Source: Halichondria panicea (lineage: Eukaryota; Porifera; Demospongiae; Suberitida; Halichondriidae). From it: DNA of 64,000 nucleotides. The notes under the pieces were generated by a model. The model saw only the letters and a program-made list of their open reading frames with translations. It had not been told where the DNA came from and made no database searches. This document shows, piece after piece, positions 1-11,145 of the stretch. Location: the NCBI RefSeq assembly GCF_963675165.1, contig NC_087387.1:3870990-3934989 (forward strand), written 5' to 3'. Each line of letters starts with the position of its first letter. Within the stretch, counting starts at the first letter, position 1. The translations under genes were made by a program, and so were the position numbers.

Positions 1-702
1 GAAGTAGTTTATTTCTTTGAGTTAAGATCTGAAATTTGTTTTGCATGTACCTGGGTATATTGTTCACTTTTAAGCTTCAACGGAAGTCTGGGCTACTAGT
101 AAGTTCTGAGAAATAATTGGTGGAAAATATGTTAGGAATACAACTTGGAATTTATGCTAGTTAAGGTCTGATTTTTGAGCAGCATGTACTACAATAGTGT
201 ACTTTTCATCTGTACTAACTTACAACAGCTAGACAAGTCTCTTCTTTGCTAGAGCGGCCCAACTTGTCAAAAATAGTGATTTTCATGACTTTTTTGATGA
301 TTAGTAAGCTCAATCGACACACCTATGACATAGAATAACCAATACCAACCGTGCAATTGCAGGTAAACATCACATGAGCTTTGGATGTAGCAAATAACAA
401 CAAGATGATTTGTGATGTCACAAATCACTCATTGCCTACGTTAACAAAAGTAGCAAAACGGAGCAAAATCACCATTTTGACAAGAAGGGCTGCTCTAGCA
501 AAGAAGAGACTTGTCTAGCTCTTGTAAGTTAGTACAGATGAATTTTACACTATTGTAGTACATGCTCCTCAAAAATCAGACTCGAAAGTTGTATTCCTAA
601 CATAGTTGCCACCAAAAAGCATTGAAGCTCAAACAATGAGCAATATACTCAAGTACATGTACAACAAATTTCAGATCTTAACTCAAACAAATCAGGTACT
701 TC
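1..702. repeat. Foldback element with about 220-bp arms
   Basis: Bases 1-275 and about 485-702 are imperfect reverse complements (for example gagttaagatctgaaattt near 19 and its complement near 669). The 200-bp loop shows no coding sense. The element may extend left of the window. Confidence 0.7.
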
Positions 703-996
703 TATTCCTAACATATTTTTGGAGGTGCACATTTTCAGACAGTCATTTTATCTTGATGATGTCATATGATGTAACAGGTGGTGGTCCAATGGAAGCGCCA
801 ATAGTTGAACTTTCAGTACCTGCACTCAAATAGATCATATCACCTTTACTTTTAAAGATATGCAACAAAATGTAAAAAAAAAAAAAAAATCTACTCTCTT
901 TGGTTGAAGTCATAATTATTAAATGTCCCTATATAAAGTAACATATCCTAATACGGTATAACCCCAATAAACAACACCTCTGAATAATGGACTTAC

Positions 997-1095
997 TTGA
1001 TTTTGTATATTAACATCTGCTCCACTGTCAATGAGTTGCTGTACTATCTTGAGATGTCCTTTACGACTAGCCCAGTAGAGAGCAGTAGAACCTAC
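997..1095 (-). CDS. Single-ankyrin exon, EGT type, copy 1
   Basis: The exon is 99 bp and phase 0, donor gtaagt and acceptor ttaacag. It reads VGSTALYWASRKGHLKIVQQ and ends NIQNQ. It is the last ankyrin exon in the window; the gene probably continues left of base 1, as no terminal exon or stop is seen. Confidence 0.8.
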
Positions 1096-1799
1096 CTGTT
1101 AACCAGTGCAGTGTATTGGTTATTATACGAGAGAGGGAACGATACATAATTAACATATGCAAAATAAACTCGGTAAAAACATTACTAAGTGGAGGTTTAC
1201 GGTTACATTGCAAATAGATCTACGCATAACCATGGAGGTCAATAGCTCTTGGGGATAATACTATAGACATTATTTATTCAAAATAATTTATACTGGGTCT
1301 GTATCATAGCAACTGGGTGTGGTTTAACTACCATAAACTCTGCATTCCTTATGCCCGGAACTCCCTTGCCTTGAGGGCACACTGATTTTTTTTATACACT
1401 AGATCTACCCAGAAAAAAAGAAGCTAGACACTTGTTGGCAAGGGCATGACAGATGGGTAGGGCTCGCTAAACACCAGAAAGGCTGGAAAATGGGTGGGGC
1501 TCACTGCTTAATTAGACATGACAAGTTGGTACGTATAGAGCTAGAAGCTTAGCACTGGCCACAAGCTACACGAACAAGCTTGCCGGTCCTTTTCAATAGT
1601 TTTTGAGACTGTTAGCTAGTTCTATCCATGCAAGGTGAGGTAGCTTAGGTTGTAAGTATTTTTCATTCCAGGAGTATAATTATAACACTATAGTCACTGC
1701 ATTCGAATTTATGGCAACATGTATACGTGTCAAAGCTGCATACAGTAACATAAAGCTACTATATAGCTATTGCTAATACACACAGGTATCTATGTTATA
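1096..1799. repeat. Intron sequence shared by four ankyrin modules
   Basis: No coding sense is seen. The stretch gagagagggacagag... to tactgggtctgtatcatagcaactgg and accataaactctgcattcc is repeated upstream of each EGT exon (near 14940-15240, 22300-23110 and 35920-36110), showing that the duplicated unit included introns. Confidence 0.7.
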
Positions 1800-1912
1800 G
1801 TTAGAACATGGGCATGAGGTATCTATGTGTTATAGTGTCCCAAAGCTCGAGGGCTTTAGCCCGAGGGATGAGGGACACTATAACCATAGATACCGAATGC
1901 ACATGTTCTAAC
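1800..1912. repeat. 113-bp hairpin with CGAGGGC...GCCCGAGG loop
   Basis: The ends gttagaacatg and catgttctaac pair, as do ggtatctatg...tatagtgtccc and gggacactata..catagatacc. The loop holds ctcgagggctttagcccgag. It belongs to a set of similar hairpins in this window. Confidence 0.65.
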
Positions 1913-2068
1913 TGATTTAGATCCCAAAACCTATTGGCTACTAGAAATGCACTAGCTTAGCAACTGTACAGTCAACATAATTATATAAACAGCCAACCTA
2001 GCAACTGCACCATTATTCTTTTGAAAACTAATATCTGAAGTTGGCATCTCTGTGTCTCTACTAAATCT

Positions 2069-2254
2069 GTGGTCTCTATTCAAGTCAACCCTGTTCCTCC
2101 ACCTCAGTTTGATGGACAAAATTATAGTCCTAGCTCCACCCACAAAACGGAAACATCCAGCTCCTCCCCCAGTTTTGCAGCAAACAAGCCCAGCACACTT
2201 CCAAAGAAACGAGCGGCTCGCACTACTCTCACAAAGCGAAAGGAAGACACCTAA
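2069..2254 (+). CDS. Possible 3'-terminal exon with basic tail
   Basis: A frame after a ctattcaag acceptor reads PPPQFDGQNYSPSSTHKTET, then FAANKPSTLPKKRAARTTLTKRKEDT and a stop. The Lys/Arg-rich end looks like a nuclear-type C-terminus. Degenerate repeats of the same DNA follow to about 2450. The next 200 bp (2450-2655) recur at 60225-60430 like a copied 3' UTR. The frame is low in complexity, so coding status is uncertain. Confidence 0.2.
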   Translation: MVSIQVNPVPPPQFDGQNYSPSSTHKTETSSSSPSFAANKPSTLPKKRAARTTLTKRKEDT

Positions 2255-2449
2255 GCTATAATTTGCAGCAAACAAGCCCAACAAACGAGCGGCTCCTATA
2301 CTACTCTTGAACAAAGCGAAAGGAACTTTAGGAAGAAGCCAAAGCTAGAATCCCAGCACTTCCTCAGCTTCCATACATCCAGCTCCTCCCCCATGCAGCC
2401 TTGCAGCAAAAAAGCACAGCCGGCTTCTACTACTCTCGAACAAAGAAAC

Positions 2450-2655
2450 TAGAGCTTCTCTCTTTCATTCTAGTTCTGTTATTAGACAAAGCATCTAGCT
2501 ACAATAATTTTTATGTTATTACATGTGTATTTTCTTGTAAATCACAATACAATGTACAATGTTGTAGTTTGTAGCCCAGAGCAATCTATAGTACCGGTAC
2601 TATAGCTCATAGTTCCCTGCTAAATACACTCAAATGGGATCTAAATAATCATAAG
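2450..2655 (+). repeat. Repeat shared with 60225-60430
   Basis: Direct copy from cttctctctttcattctagt through gtagtttgtagccc to aaatgggatcta. It has no coding sense and may be a 3'-UTR-like segment of an unrecognised gene or transposon. Confidence 0.6.
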
Positions 2656-2689
2656 ATAATTTTGCTGCATGCTAATCTGTTAATCACAA

Positions 2690-3560
2690 AGAGTGGGAAA
2701 TAATCGACCGTGGTTAATAAGGATGCCAAAAGTGCCGAGTCTAGTCGTTGCATCGTATCCGTAACAAATGACATACGTTAACTATATGGTTGTACAGATT
2801 GCGATATATCGGCACGAGGATATTATGTCATATTTGGCAGTACACCGAGTCTAAGCAAAGGTCACGTGCCCCTTTTGTCTCTATGTTGCGCTAGAGTTTA
2901 GAGGTCATGTGACTGCATGCAGTTAGGTTTTTGGGGAAGTACTGAGAGAGGGGCCCCTGCGATTAGCTTAAGTGTTGGGGCCCTCATTCAGCCCCCCCCC
3001 CAACCGATAAATCAACATCGTCGGATGGAAAAGGTGGTTAGGACTCTAACCGATACGGATTATTGCATGGATGGGAGGGTGGGAGGCAAGAGTTTGTTGA
3101 GTATTTTGCGAGACTCTGGCCATTGACACATGTGTGATAGATACTGCACACGCGCGATAAGGCCAGGGGCCAAGCCTTTGTTATCATAATTATAGCATGT
3201 ACCTCGAGGTAACGCCGCGGTTATCTCATTAACTACGTTAAACTACATAAAATGCAACAGTGCAAATTAATAATCTAATTTGGAGGTCGGAGGGCACAAT
3301 CTCCTACTGGAAGAGGAACGCCTTCATTACCAACATGGGATTTACTCCACCCACACAAGATAAATGAACCCTCTAGCCAAAAAAAGAGGAACATATATAC
3401 CACGGCAGGAGGAAAAACCAGAACACGCAACAGCTTTAACAGAGATTCATTTGTCCCACATAAAAATCAAGACTATACACATGCCAAAGTCTGAATAATT
3501 ACCTTGACATAGGTTAATTGGGCAGAATAGAGCGACTCCAATTCGTGTCCCTCCCCTGTT
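2690..3560. repeat. Segmental copy shared with 27500-28260 and in part 15640-17170
   Basis: Landmarks such as gtacagattgcgatata, ggcacgaggatattatgtca, gtcacgtgcccctttgtct and ccgataaatcaacatcgtcg occur in the same order at 27500-27900. The later part (ggagggcacaatctcc to tgtttctttgcttgcactc) also occurs at 16830-17170. No gene is seen. Confidence 0.7.
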
Positions 3561-3709
3561 TCTTTGCTTGCACTCATTATCATAACTAGTGCAAACCCAC
3601 GGCTGGTGACATAATTATAAAGGAGTCAGTGCATGTAGTGATGTTGTTATCATGTATGAATTATTTGTCTAGCACAGCAACTCGGGAGCAATAAAACTAG
3701 ACTGGAGGC

Positions 3710-4114
3710 ATGCTGAGAACAGGTATAGTGCCACTACAGATATATGCATTGTGGATTAGCCTCATTAGGATCGGCGAACCCTTGACCCCTGGGACGTCCT
3801 CAGGAGCGGGAATCACCACCGGGATCACCACTCCAGTGTCATCGGGCAGCCCGGGTGTCACAGGGTTTAAGACTATGTTGGACAAATCGGTCTATGAGGC
3901 CAGCTCACTGACGGGGTTCATGGCAAGATTCGGGCCGCCATCCCCACCCCGTCGTCGGCCAGCGGGACTCCAGCAGGAGCCTCACCTGCTCCCGTACCAG
4001 GTTCGCCATACTATCCTACAAATATACTATAGCCAGGTGCCAGGGGAGCGACATAGCCCCCCCCCAAGGGAAGGAGGAATAGGTCCCCTGGCACGCAATA
4101 CTGTAGCAGTGTAA
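3710..4114 (+). pseudogene. Pro/Gly-rich open frame, possible 5' part of the Gag-like element
   Basis: An open frame of 134 codons (TPGTSSGAGITTGITTPVSS, then Pro/Arg-rich) shares the raised G+C of the following Gag-like gene but is separated from it by stops. It may be a broken upstream part of that ORF or untranslated element sequence. The weak amino-acid complexity leaves it uncertain. Confidence 0.25.
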
Positions 4115-4357
4115 ACTAGTTATCAAGCATACAGCATGACGACCGTAAACAAATTAACGGTAAATATAGAGTACACACAGTCGCTTAAGCCATACTATTA
4201 TTTTATCACAACGAATTAGCACCAGTGGTGCTCCCTCAATCTGGGGCAGTGCTGGTCCGGGTGGCAGACCCAGGCTTTGTACCTCAAAGTACTAACAAGC
4301 CCAGCAGCTTACCGGGTCTAGGCCACCCACACAGCACTTTCTACATCCGCTAATCAT

Positions 4358-5428
4358 GTGCCACATGCACACACACACCCAATAGGGTTGCTATCAGGAG
4401 GGCTCGGCAGTATGCCCAGCAGCGGGTCCATCCTATCTCTCGGACTAGGCAGCTTCCCAAGCCGCCCAACTCCACCGACTTCCCATCCGTCCCTGCCACC
4501 GACGCTACCAGCTCTGCCAACAATCCCATCGGTGCTTCCTAGCACCTCAAAGGCCTCTGAAACGGTTGTGGCAGCCCTAGGACTCCCAGCCTTGAAACCC
4601 TCTCTCGTGGATCAGATCCTCGCTGAGAAGTACATGGACTTTGGGGAACTCCCCCCTGCCAAAAGTCTCGGAAAGGCCTCACCAGCCATGTCCGGGGATG
4701 CAGAAGGACAAATTGTCCTTATCCAGGCGGCTGACTACCTGCAGTCCAGACGGCAGGTAAAGGACTTCGCCACATGGAGCCAGTGCTTTGCACTGTACTC
4801 GGCAGTCATGCTGAGCAGACACCCCAGTAGAGCCCAATCTCTCTTCCAATACTCAGCCATTGTGGCAAAACTAAGCAAAAAGTTCCGTTGGCCCTCGTGG
4901 ATCATCTATGATCAGCAATTTCGTCACGAGGCAGCAGATGCAAGCAACACGAAGTGGGACAGGGTGGACAGCAGCATCCACGCCCAATGCTTTACAGGAA
5001 TGTCGCTATATATATGCGAGGAGGGCTGGTGCTCGCTGTGTGCCTCCCTGGACCATGTCCGAACCACCTGCCCATTCAAACCCCCGGTCGACTATTACCG
5101 CCGACACCCATCGGAAGGCCACCAACCCCCATCGGATTACCAGTGACCCACATCCGACTACACTCGCCCGTCAGTCGACTATGCTCAGAGCAGGCGGCCG
5201 TCGCTTAGAACCAAGCCACCCTCCAAACGGGCCCGACCCCAATTCCCCTCAGAGGAGGAATGCAGAAAATGGAACCGATACAACTATATGGACTGCCCCC
5301 ACGGCGACACATGTGGCTATGCCCACGTATGCTCAAACTGTCGAGAGGTCAATCATGGGGTGCTGAAATGCTCAAACCCAACAAAAGCATCTCACAAGGC
5401 ACACACTTTTACATTGAAGTCATTGTAA
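4358..5428 (+). pseudogene. Gag-like gene with CCCH-type zinc finger, one in-frame stop
   Basis: The open frame starts at an ATG at 4358, is closed by TGA at 5144-5146, and continues in the same frame to TAA at 5426-5428. The first 100 residues are Pro/Ser-rich. The core (about residues 85-240) includes ILAEKYMDFGELPPAKS, QIVLIQAADYLQSRRQVKDF, ATWSQCFALYSAVM and RWPSWIIYDQQFRHEAADAS, ending in a Cys motif CSLCASLDHVRTTCPF. After the stop a CCCH-like finger follows (C-x10-C-x5-C-x3-H). I recall this core from repetitive 'uncharacterised' proteins of sponges, corals and amphibians, probably the Gag-like ORF of a retroelement. The region is clearly richer in G+C than its surroundings. Its 3' end abuts the 515-bp palindrome. 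Confidence 0.55.
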
Positions 5429-5935
5429 AATCAATGCGTTTTTGCAGCCTCTGCATTCTGCAATGCATGCGCTATTATTCTAAATAAAGGAAGTTTGTGA
5501 AATATTGCTACACAATGGTTTTGTCCCAGAGAGTGTTTGTCAACTGTCAGTGAGCTAGCTGGTCTTGAAGATACCTACTACACACACAGTAAGTGCAGTA
5601 GTAGTATAGATCTAAGAGGCAGTCTAATGCTCAAGGATGATGGAACATCTTATATACATAGTAGGCATCTGCAGAATTGTGTAGAGGAGATGTTTGACCA
5701 TCTTTGAGCATTAGTTTACCTCTTAGATCTACTACTACTGCACTATACTGCACTTACTGTGTATATAGTAGGTATCTTCAAGGCCAGCTAGCTCACTGAT
5801 AGTTGACAAACACTCTCTGGGACAAAAACCATTGTGTAGCTCTTAGTTCAATATTTCACAAACTTCCTTTATTTAGAATAATAGCGCATGCATTGCAGAA
5901 TGCAGAGGCTGCAAAAACGCATTGATTTTACAATG
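5421..5935. repeat. 515-bp foldback palindrome
   Basis: Left arm (from cattgtaaaatcaatgcg, 5421 to about 5645) and right arm (about 5700 to 5935) are near-perfect reverse complements, with a loop of about 55-60 bp. The left arm begins inside the last codons of the Gag-like gene (cattgtaa), so gene end and palindrome belong together or were joined by insertion. Confidence 0.75.
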
Positions 5936-5959
5936 AAAAAGGGTGTGCCAGCTCAGCAC

Positions 5960-6990
5960 AATTTTACTGCGGAAGCTATATACAGGAAGTAGTTAGTGGG
6001 CGTTTAAAAAGCAATCAAAATTCCAGGCTCTTAAACGAATAGGACTATTGCCACAGTCAAAGAAATGCTGATCTAGCAAACACTCTGAGCTCCGCCCTGA
6101 CTCCTCCTCCATGACTAATGCCTCACAAACTGCTAAAGCCACCCATACACACAGACCTGGAGCCAGACAGTGCGCAGTGCCAGGCAGAGGTGCCAAGGTT
6201 CCCGGCCTCCAGAGGAGGAACGCCAGGGTCAATAGGGTCACGTTTAATGAAGGGTTAAACATTCTTGTTCTGGGTTCTTGACCTTTGCTGCATATAGCAG
6301 CTTAGCACTTCTGTTCCTTATTTGCCTGCTTGAAAAGCTTACTATACCTAGATCTATCTAGTGCAGCAAGCCAGTACGTCAAAATTTATACTCTAGCCAC
6401 GGAAGGCTAATTTCCATATCTTGTGGTTTCAATAAAAGGTCAAAGGTTGCAATTAAATCCTGGATCTCCTCTCTCAAGCTAATTTCTCTGGGGCGCGATA
6501 GCTCAACCGATTTGTGTTGTGATTATAAAGAGGATCAAGCTATTGGTGGTGTATAAACTCAGGGGCGCGAGGGTAAACTCAGTTTACATGTAAAACATAG
6601 GCCACGTGGTGTTTTAATTAGTGACCTTTTGACCCTGGCATTCCTCCTCTGAGGCTCCCCAGGCTCGCACTAGCACTTGGACTGCGCTAGCTCTAGCTCT
6701 CTAGCTTGAGAATCTCTTATCAAGTGCCTCACTATCATCTCCTCACTATCTTTGACTTTGTAATCTAGCTACAGTTCAGCAAAGCAATCAAAACATTGAT
6801 TTTAATATGGCAGCCTGCACAAATCAAAAGTAGACAAAATTATCTACATAATCTTGTAGCAAACATGTCTGGGGAAATATCAGAGGGAATTATCCTAGTT
6901 ATCCCCTGGCCATATCCTAGCAACCGCATGAAAACAGGCAACGTAAACCATATGCTTGGCTTCTGAGGTTTACTGCTGATGTATATAGTG
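5960..6990. repeat. Dispersed repeat; inverted copy at 34190-34625
   Basis: The parts near 5990-6230 (cagaccTGGAGCCAGACAG-like) and near 6650-6940 (caagtgcctcactatcat; gacatgtttgct as complement) occur as reverse complement at 34190-34625. The middle (6240-6650) is absent from that copy. Short open frames here have no support as genes. Confidence 0.6.
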
Positions 6991-7122
6991 GACAATAAGT
7001 ATAACATGGTTTAATCGTATGTAGAAATAAACAACGTGATGAACATTTATCAGCCTCAAAGCGATACGATATATACACAATTATTTTGAAGATCTCTTAT
7101 ACGTAGTATACCAATTGCTCAC

Positions 7123-7224
7123 TTTATTCTGGCTGTTGATTTGAGTCCCCCCCACTGAAACCAGTAGTTTCACAACACTGAGATGACCTTCTTGAGCAGC
7201 TATCATGAGAGGAGTGAAACCATC
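7123..7224 (-). CDS. Single-ankyrin exon, xGF type, copy 1
   Basis: The exon is 102 bp and phase 0, acceptor ctcacag and donor gtgagc. It reads DGFTPLMIAAQEGHLSVVKL and ends INSQNK. It is intact and pairs with the EGT exon at 14817 upstream in the gene direction. Confidence 0.83.
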
Positions 7225-7347
7225 CTGTGAGAAAGGAGTATACCAAGATTATCACAAACTCTATACATGCATACATTATTAGACAGTGTTCCAACGATTC
7301 ACTCTATACGTACATATACATACATGCAGAGTAGGATATGAACCCAC

Positions 7348-7370
7348 TGTGTCTGGTAGGTCAACAATCG
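7348..7370 (-). pseudogene. Stub of VGE-type ankyrin exon
   Basis: The last seven to eight codons (IVDLPDT) and the donor site of the VGE-type exon are kept next to 'gatatgaaccc', but the rest is replaced by sequence that in the intact locus lies some 400 bp away (cgaccatg...aaaaaggatgcc, about 35642-35670). A deletion thus removed most of the exon and the acceptor. Confidence 0.6.
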
Positions 7371-8025
7371 ACCATGGCATAATTAATGCTAAAAAGGATG
7401 CCAAAAGTAGGGTTATGCTAGCATAATTTTGAGCATAATAGGCACACTTATTACAATTACAAGAATAATTGGCAGGTTTTGGACAGGTCAGTACGAATCT
7501 TATAATATAGTATAAACATTTGTAGGCCTGATGGTCGTGATAGATCGAAGTACTTATGGATTCCTTTTATAGTGTTAATAGATAGAGTCATGTGGCCATT
7601 ATTTATAGTTTGATGTAACTTGTGCGATGACATGGGGTCTATGTTGTGCTTTGGAGGGATAATGTGGGAATAATAGGCGATTTGAAAAGAAATTTGACAA
7701 GAATAATAGGCTGTTAACTTGAGCATAAAAGAATAGGTAATATCTCGAGCATATAGCCAAAAGTGCAAAGGCTTAAATTGCATGAGATGAAAGGAGTATA
7801 CCAGGATTATCAAACAATATATAATTGGTGCTGATCACATGATCTCCAGCCAATCAGCTTATCTGAAAGCAGTCAGGTGACCATGGATTAAATAACTTAA
7901 TCCACACTTAAGTGATGGTTTGTTAATGCACACTTTTTATCAAACAATCATAAATACAATACAAGCAGATTGAATCTGAATGTCATCATAATTATAATAA
8001 TAATACAAGCAGATTGAATATGTAT
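7371..8025. other. Intron sequence, nothing recognised
   Basis: A+T-rich sequence with remnants of the module intron (aaaaaggatgccaaaagt near 7392). A 118-codon open frame on the minus strand has no recognisable domain and a composition expected of A+T-rich noncoding DNA. Confidence 0.5.
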
Positions 8026-8156
8026 TAGTTATTGCCCAGCCAGAGTGCAACATGCCGCACTGGAGCAATATAATGCCCGAGGGCCGCAGGCCCCGAGGGC
8101 ATTATGTCATCCAGTGCAATATATGGCATGTTGCACGAGGGCGCCTGCAATAACTA
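8026..8156. repeat. 131-bp hairpin with CCGAGGGC...CCCGAGGGC loop
   Basis: The ends tagttattg and caataacta pair; inner arms are gtgcaacatgcc/ggcatgttgcac and tggagcaatataatgcc/ggcattatgtcatcca. The loop is G+C-rich with repeated CGAGGGC. Confidence 0.65.
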
Positions 8157-8386
8157 ACTTGTTGCCCAATGACGTTAAACTCGTCTGACTGGTCATATGA
8201 ATCGTAATAAAAGACATGTGTTTTGAAGGAATTTAGTGTATTCATTAGTTTTGCTGAATTCCATAGTAAATTTTTTAGGTTTTTTTCCCACTAGTAGTTG
8301 TAAAGGTAGTAGCCTATAAAAGGGACCAACTGTGGGGCATAAGTCCCAAATGGATATCTCTTAAAGAAATCTACTGCATTTACATA

Positions 8387-9109
8387 GCCTCCTTCGCAGC
8401 CTCTCCTTTTTCTGTTCTTTGTCACAGAAGAGAAATATTGGAGGAACAAAGAAAGAAAGAAGGAAGCAATTAAGAAAAAGGAGAGCCTGCCTTGCTAGGT
8501 CGCGTGATCCCCTACTGACGTCGACAAATTTTAACGAGCGTGGGCGAGAGAAAACCTCAATAACTGTCCTCCCACACAGTACTTGGAGCGCATTTACCAG
8601 GAACATAATCTGTTATAACAGTACAGTACAGTGCAGTAGAGTCAGCCTTCGTGAGACCTTTAGTCAGCAGAGGAAGTATGAAAGACTAGAGTAGAGTAGA
8701 CTATACTGCTGTAATAATTATATCTACTAATCAAGTGGGTCTGTTCTGAACTCAGGAAAAAAAACTGAGCTAAATTTAGATATTTAGTCTCTTTAGTCTT
8801 TACTAGGTAAGCCCTCGTCTACGATGTTGATTCTGGCTTACTATCTACGATGCTAACAGCTTTTATTTAGAGTTTGCAATGCGTAGGCATGCTGTAGCTT
8901 TTTGCTCTGTCAGGCTCCGCCCAGCTAGTGATTGCCCACGTTCATTTTCACTCGTCTACCACTCGTCTACCGTCACGCGACTTAGCAAGGCAGGCTCTCC
9001 TTTTTCTTAGTCTCTTCCTTCTTTCTTTCTTTGTTCCTCTAATTAGTCCCGTATTTTATCTTATTGAACTATGACAAAGAACAGAAAAAGGAGAGGCTGC
9101 GAAGGAGGC
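8387..9109. mobile_element. 723-bp Tc1/mariner-type MITE
   Basis: Terminal inverted repeats begin GCCTCCTTCGCAGCCTCTCC and extend over more than 100 bp with gaps. The element is flanked by TA on both sides (8385-8386, 9110-9111). There is no transposase. A related terminal fragment lies near 62014. Confidence 0.7.
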
Positions 9110-9911
9110 TAGCATTTACACACAGTGCAATATAATTATGGTAGCCATGGCAGTGATGCAACATGCCATATACTGAGCACTGGATTGCTTTGATCTGCCC
9201 ACTCACTGGGCAACAAGTACACAAACAAAGCTGAAAAGTATTAGAAAATTGAATGTTATTGTTTCGACTTGTTTCATGTGTAGTAACTGTACCGAATTGC
9301 TGACTTGACCATAGCATCGCTTTTTCGTCTGGAGAAATAGGCTCAGCTTGCTTCGAAGATGTACGTACCTGTACCTAAGCCAGATCGTTTCATCAAAGGT
9401 GCTTCGAATATCATAGCGTTCCAAAAGAGCAAACCAGATACTCATTGCCGTATAGTTTGCGCAAAAAGTTTCCCATCCAGTAAGCCAGAGCATATCCAGT
9501 AGTGGGATCGGGACTGTTGGTCAGCAGGAGACCCAGTCAGTCCAGATAGCTTTAGATCGTATCTCCTTCGCATCAGTTACTGGATCTACAAACCTAGCTA
9601 TTACGTCTAGCTAACTAGCTAGCCACCAGCAACTGATTTAAAATGTAGCCAGATCTAGCTGCCACGAGGCTAGAGCTCACCTAGCCTCGGTCCCAGGCCC
9701 ATTTTTTTTTAATAGAACGAAGTTGAAAAATACGGCCTGGTATTGATTGTATCTGGGCGTGGCAGGAACCGGAAACTAAAGCAGAGATTCTTCACATTTG
9801 TTTCCTGCTTTTTTTCTGTAATACTAAAGGTGTACGTAGAGGCATTTTACTCCCGTAAAAGTTACAGTAATGTAGCTCCGTGTCATGTTCTCAATTTATA
9901 GCTAGCTAGCT
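9110..9911. other. Noncoding, nothing recognised
   Basis: Two overlapping minus-strand open frames (9069-9493) have no recognisable domain. A motif cctcggtcccaggccc near 9682 is one of several dispersed copies of a G+C-rich repeat. Confidence 0.4.
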
Positions 9912-10345
9912 ATGGCATGCAACGCGTTGTCTTGTTTGAAGCAAGATGGCCTCACTCTCATGGCAGAACAGGCCCAGGCTCTCAAGCTCCTGTTTGAGGG
10001 AAGGGATGTGTTTATCTGGTTCCCAAAGGGGTATGGCAAGTCTCTCTGCTATATCAGTTGCTACCCTTTTTAATGGACTACAAGCTAGGTAGGACCAAGG
10101 CTCCTCCTGTTGACAAAAGTGTTGTTCTTGTTATTTGTCTCTCCCCTTGTATCTCTCATCATGAGACTCATGATTGACCAGATCAGGAGTCTAAACAATA
10201 GAGGTGTTTCTGCTGCCATCCTCAGTAGCAATAAAGGAATCGACAAAGATTTGGTTGCCACTGCCAAAGAAGTGTCTTCTGGGAAGTATTTCCTGCTGTA
10301 TACTGCCCCAGAGGCTGTTGTTGAAGACCACTGTCATTTTTTGTT
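9912..10345 (+). pseudogene. RecQ-type helicase fragment
   Basis: The N-terminal part of a superfamily-2 helicase with a Walker A motif FPKGYGKSLCY. A stop at 10071-10073 and a frame change follow, then motif Ia-like VSPLVSLI and MIDQIRSLNNRGVSAAILSS and LLYTAPEAVVED. It covers only the first third of the helicase core; the DEAH box and lobe 2 are missing. The product resembles the RecQ-like proteins that are numerous in sponge genomes. A paralogous fragment is at 61319-61611, so these are probably spread by a mobile element or are decayed gene copies. Confidence 0.7.
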
Positions 10346-10476
10346 GTACCACAAGTCAATTTGTATTAAAAAAACCACGCCCAGATCACGCCCAAATACA
10401 ATCAATACCAGGCCTAGTAGGCGACCTAGCGTTCAATTGGAGACGGATCGGCCTGGGGTCGAGGCTAGAGCTCACC

Positions 10477-10613
10477 TAGCCAAGTCACGTGTTTTAATGC
10501 TGGTGCACTCGGATGGCCTCTCGGTTACGTAATGCACTCGGCTGCGCCTCGAGCACCACGTTAACCTCGAGGCCATCCTCGGCACGCAGATTAAAACACT
10601 TAATCTTGGCTAT
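10477..10613. repeat. 137-bp hairpin with CTCGGCTGCGCCTCGAG loop
   Basis: Arms tagccaagtcacgtgtttta and taaaacacttaatcttggcta pair; an inner pair is ggatggcctc/gaggccatcc. The loop contains the palindromic motif ctcggctgcgcctcgag. Confidence 0.65.
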
Positions 10614-10840
10614 AGGTGTGTTCTAAATAATACTTATACGTACACACAGAGATATCCGCTAACATCTCGGTAATACAACATTTTTAATGTCAGTCTATCC
10701 ACACGGTTGTTAATCTGTTCCCAAAGACAACGGCTAAATGCATACTGATTCCGTACATCATTTATTATGTATATTTGAAGTCATATTGCATGTCCCTATA
10801 TAATTATAGTAACATATCCTAGTATAACCTCCCAATAAAC

Positions 10841-10951
10841 TGTAACAGTCTGGATTAGCTTAACTTAGCTATCACTTTGTCCGTATTAATAATATGACTT
10901 AAGCATGCCAATAAGAAAATCCAATGGCTACCATTGTTCAGTCACTCCACA
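10841..10951 (-). repeat. 3' LTR of Gypsy element (internally deleted)
   Basis: 111 bp. It lacks about 50 bp in the middle relative to the 5' LTR and is preceded by the target duplication TAAAC. Confidence 0.75.
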
Positions 10952-11145
10952 TCTCCCTTTTAGGTGAACGTTAGTCTCTCAGGGGGACGGACCATAATTA
11001 TAGTTCCCGTTTATGAACGAGTCATAATTCTCCTCGGTACTTCTAGATTTGAATCGGATTGTTCGTTCGAATTAGAATCAAATTGTTCGGATTGTTCAGT
11101 TGTCTCTTAATTGTGTTGGAGCAATTGTAGGGGCTACATTGAGTT

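Noticed and set aside
5993-6241. Minus-strand frame with a hydrophobic start as a secreted protein
   Set aside because: It lies in a dispersed repeat whose other copy (34440-34625) does not keep the frame.
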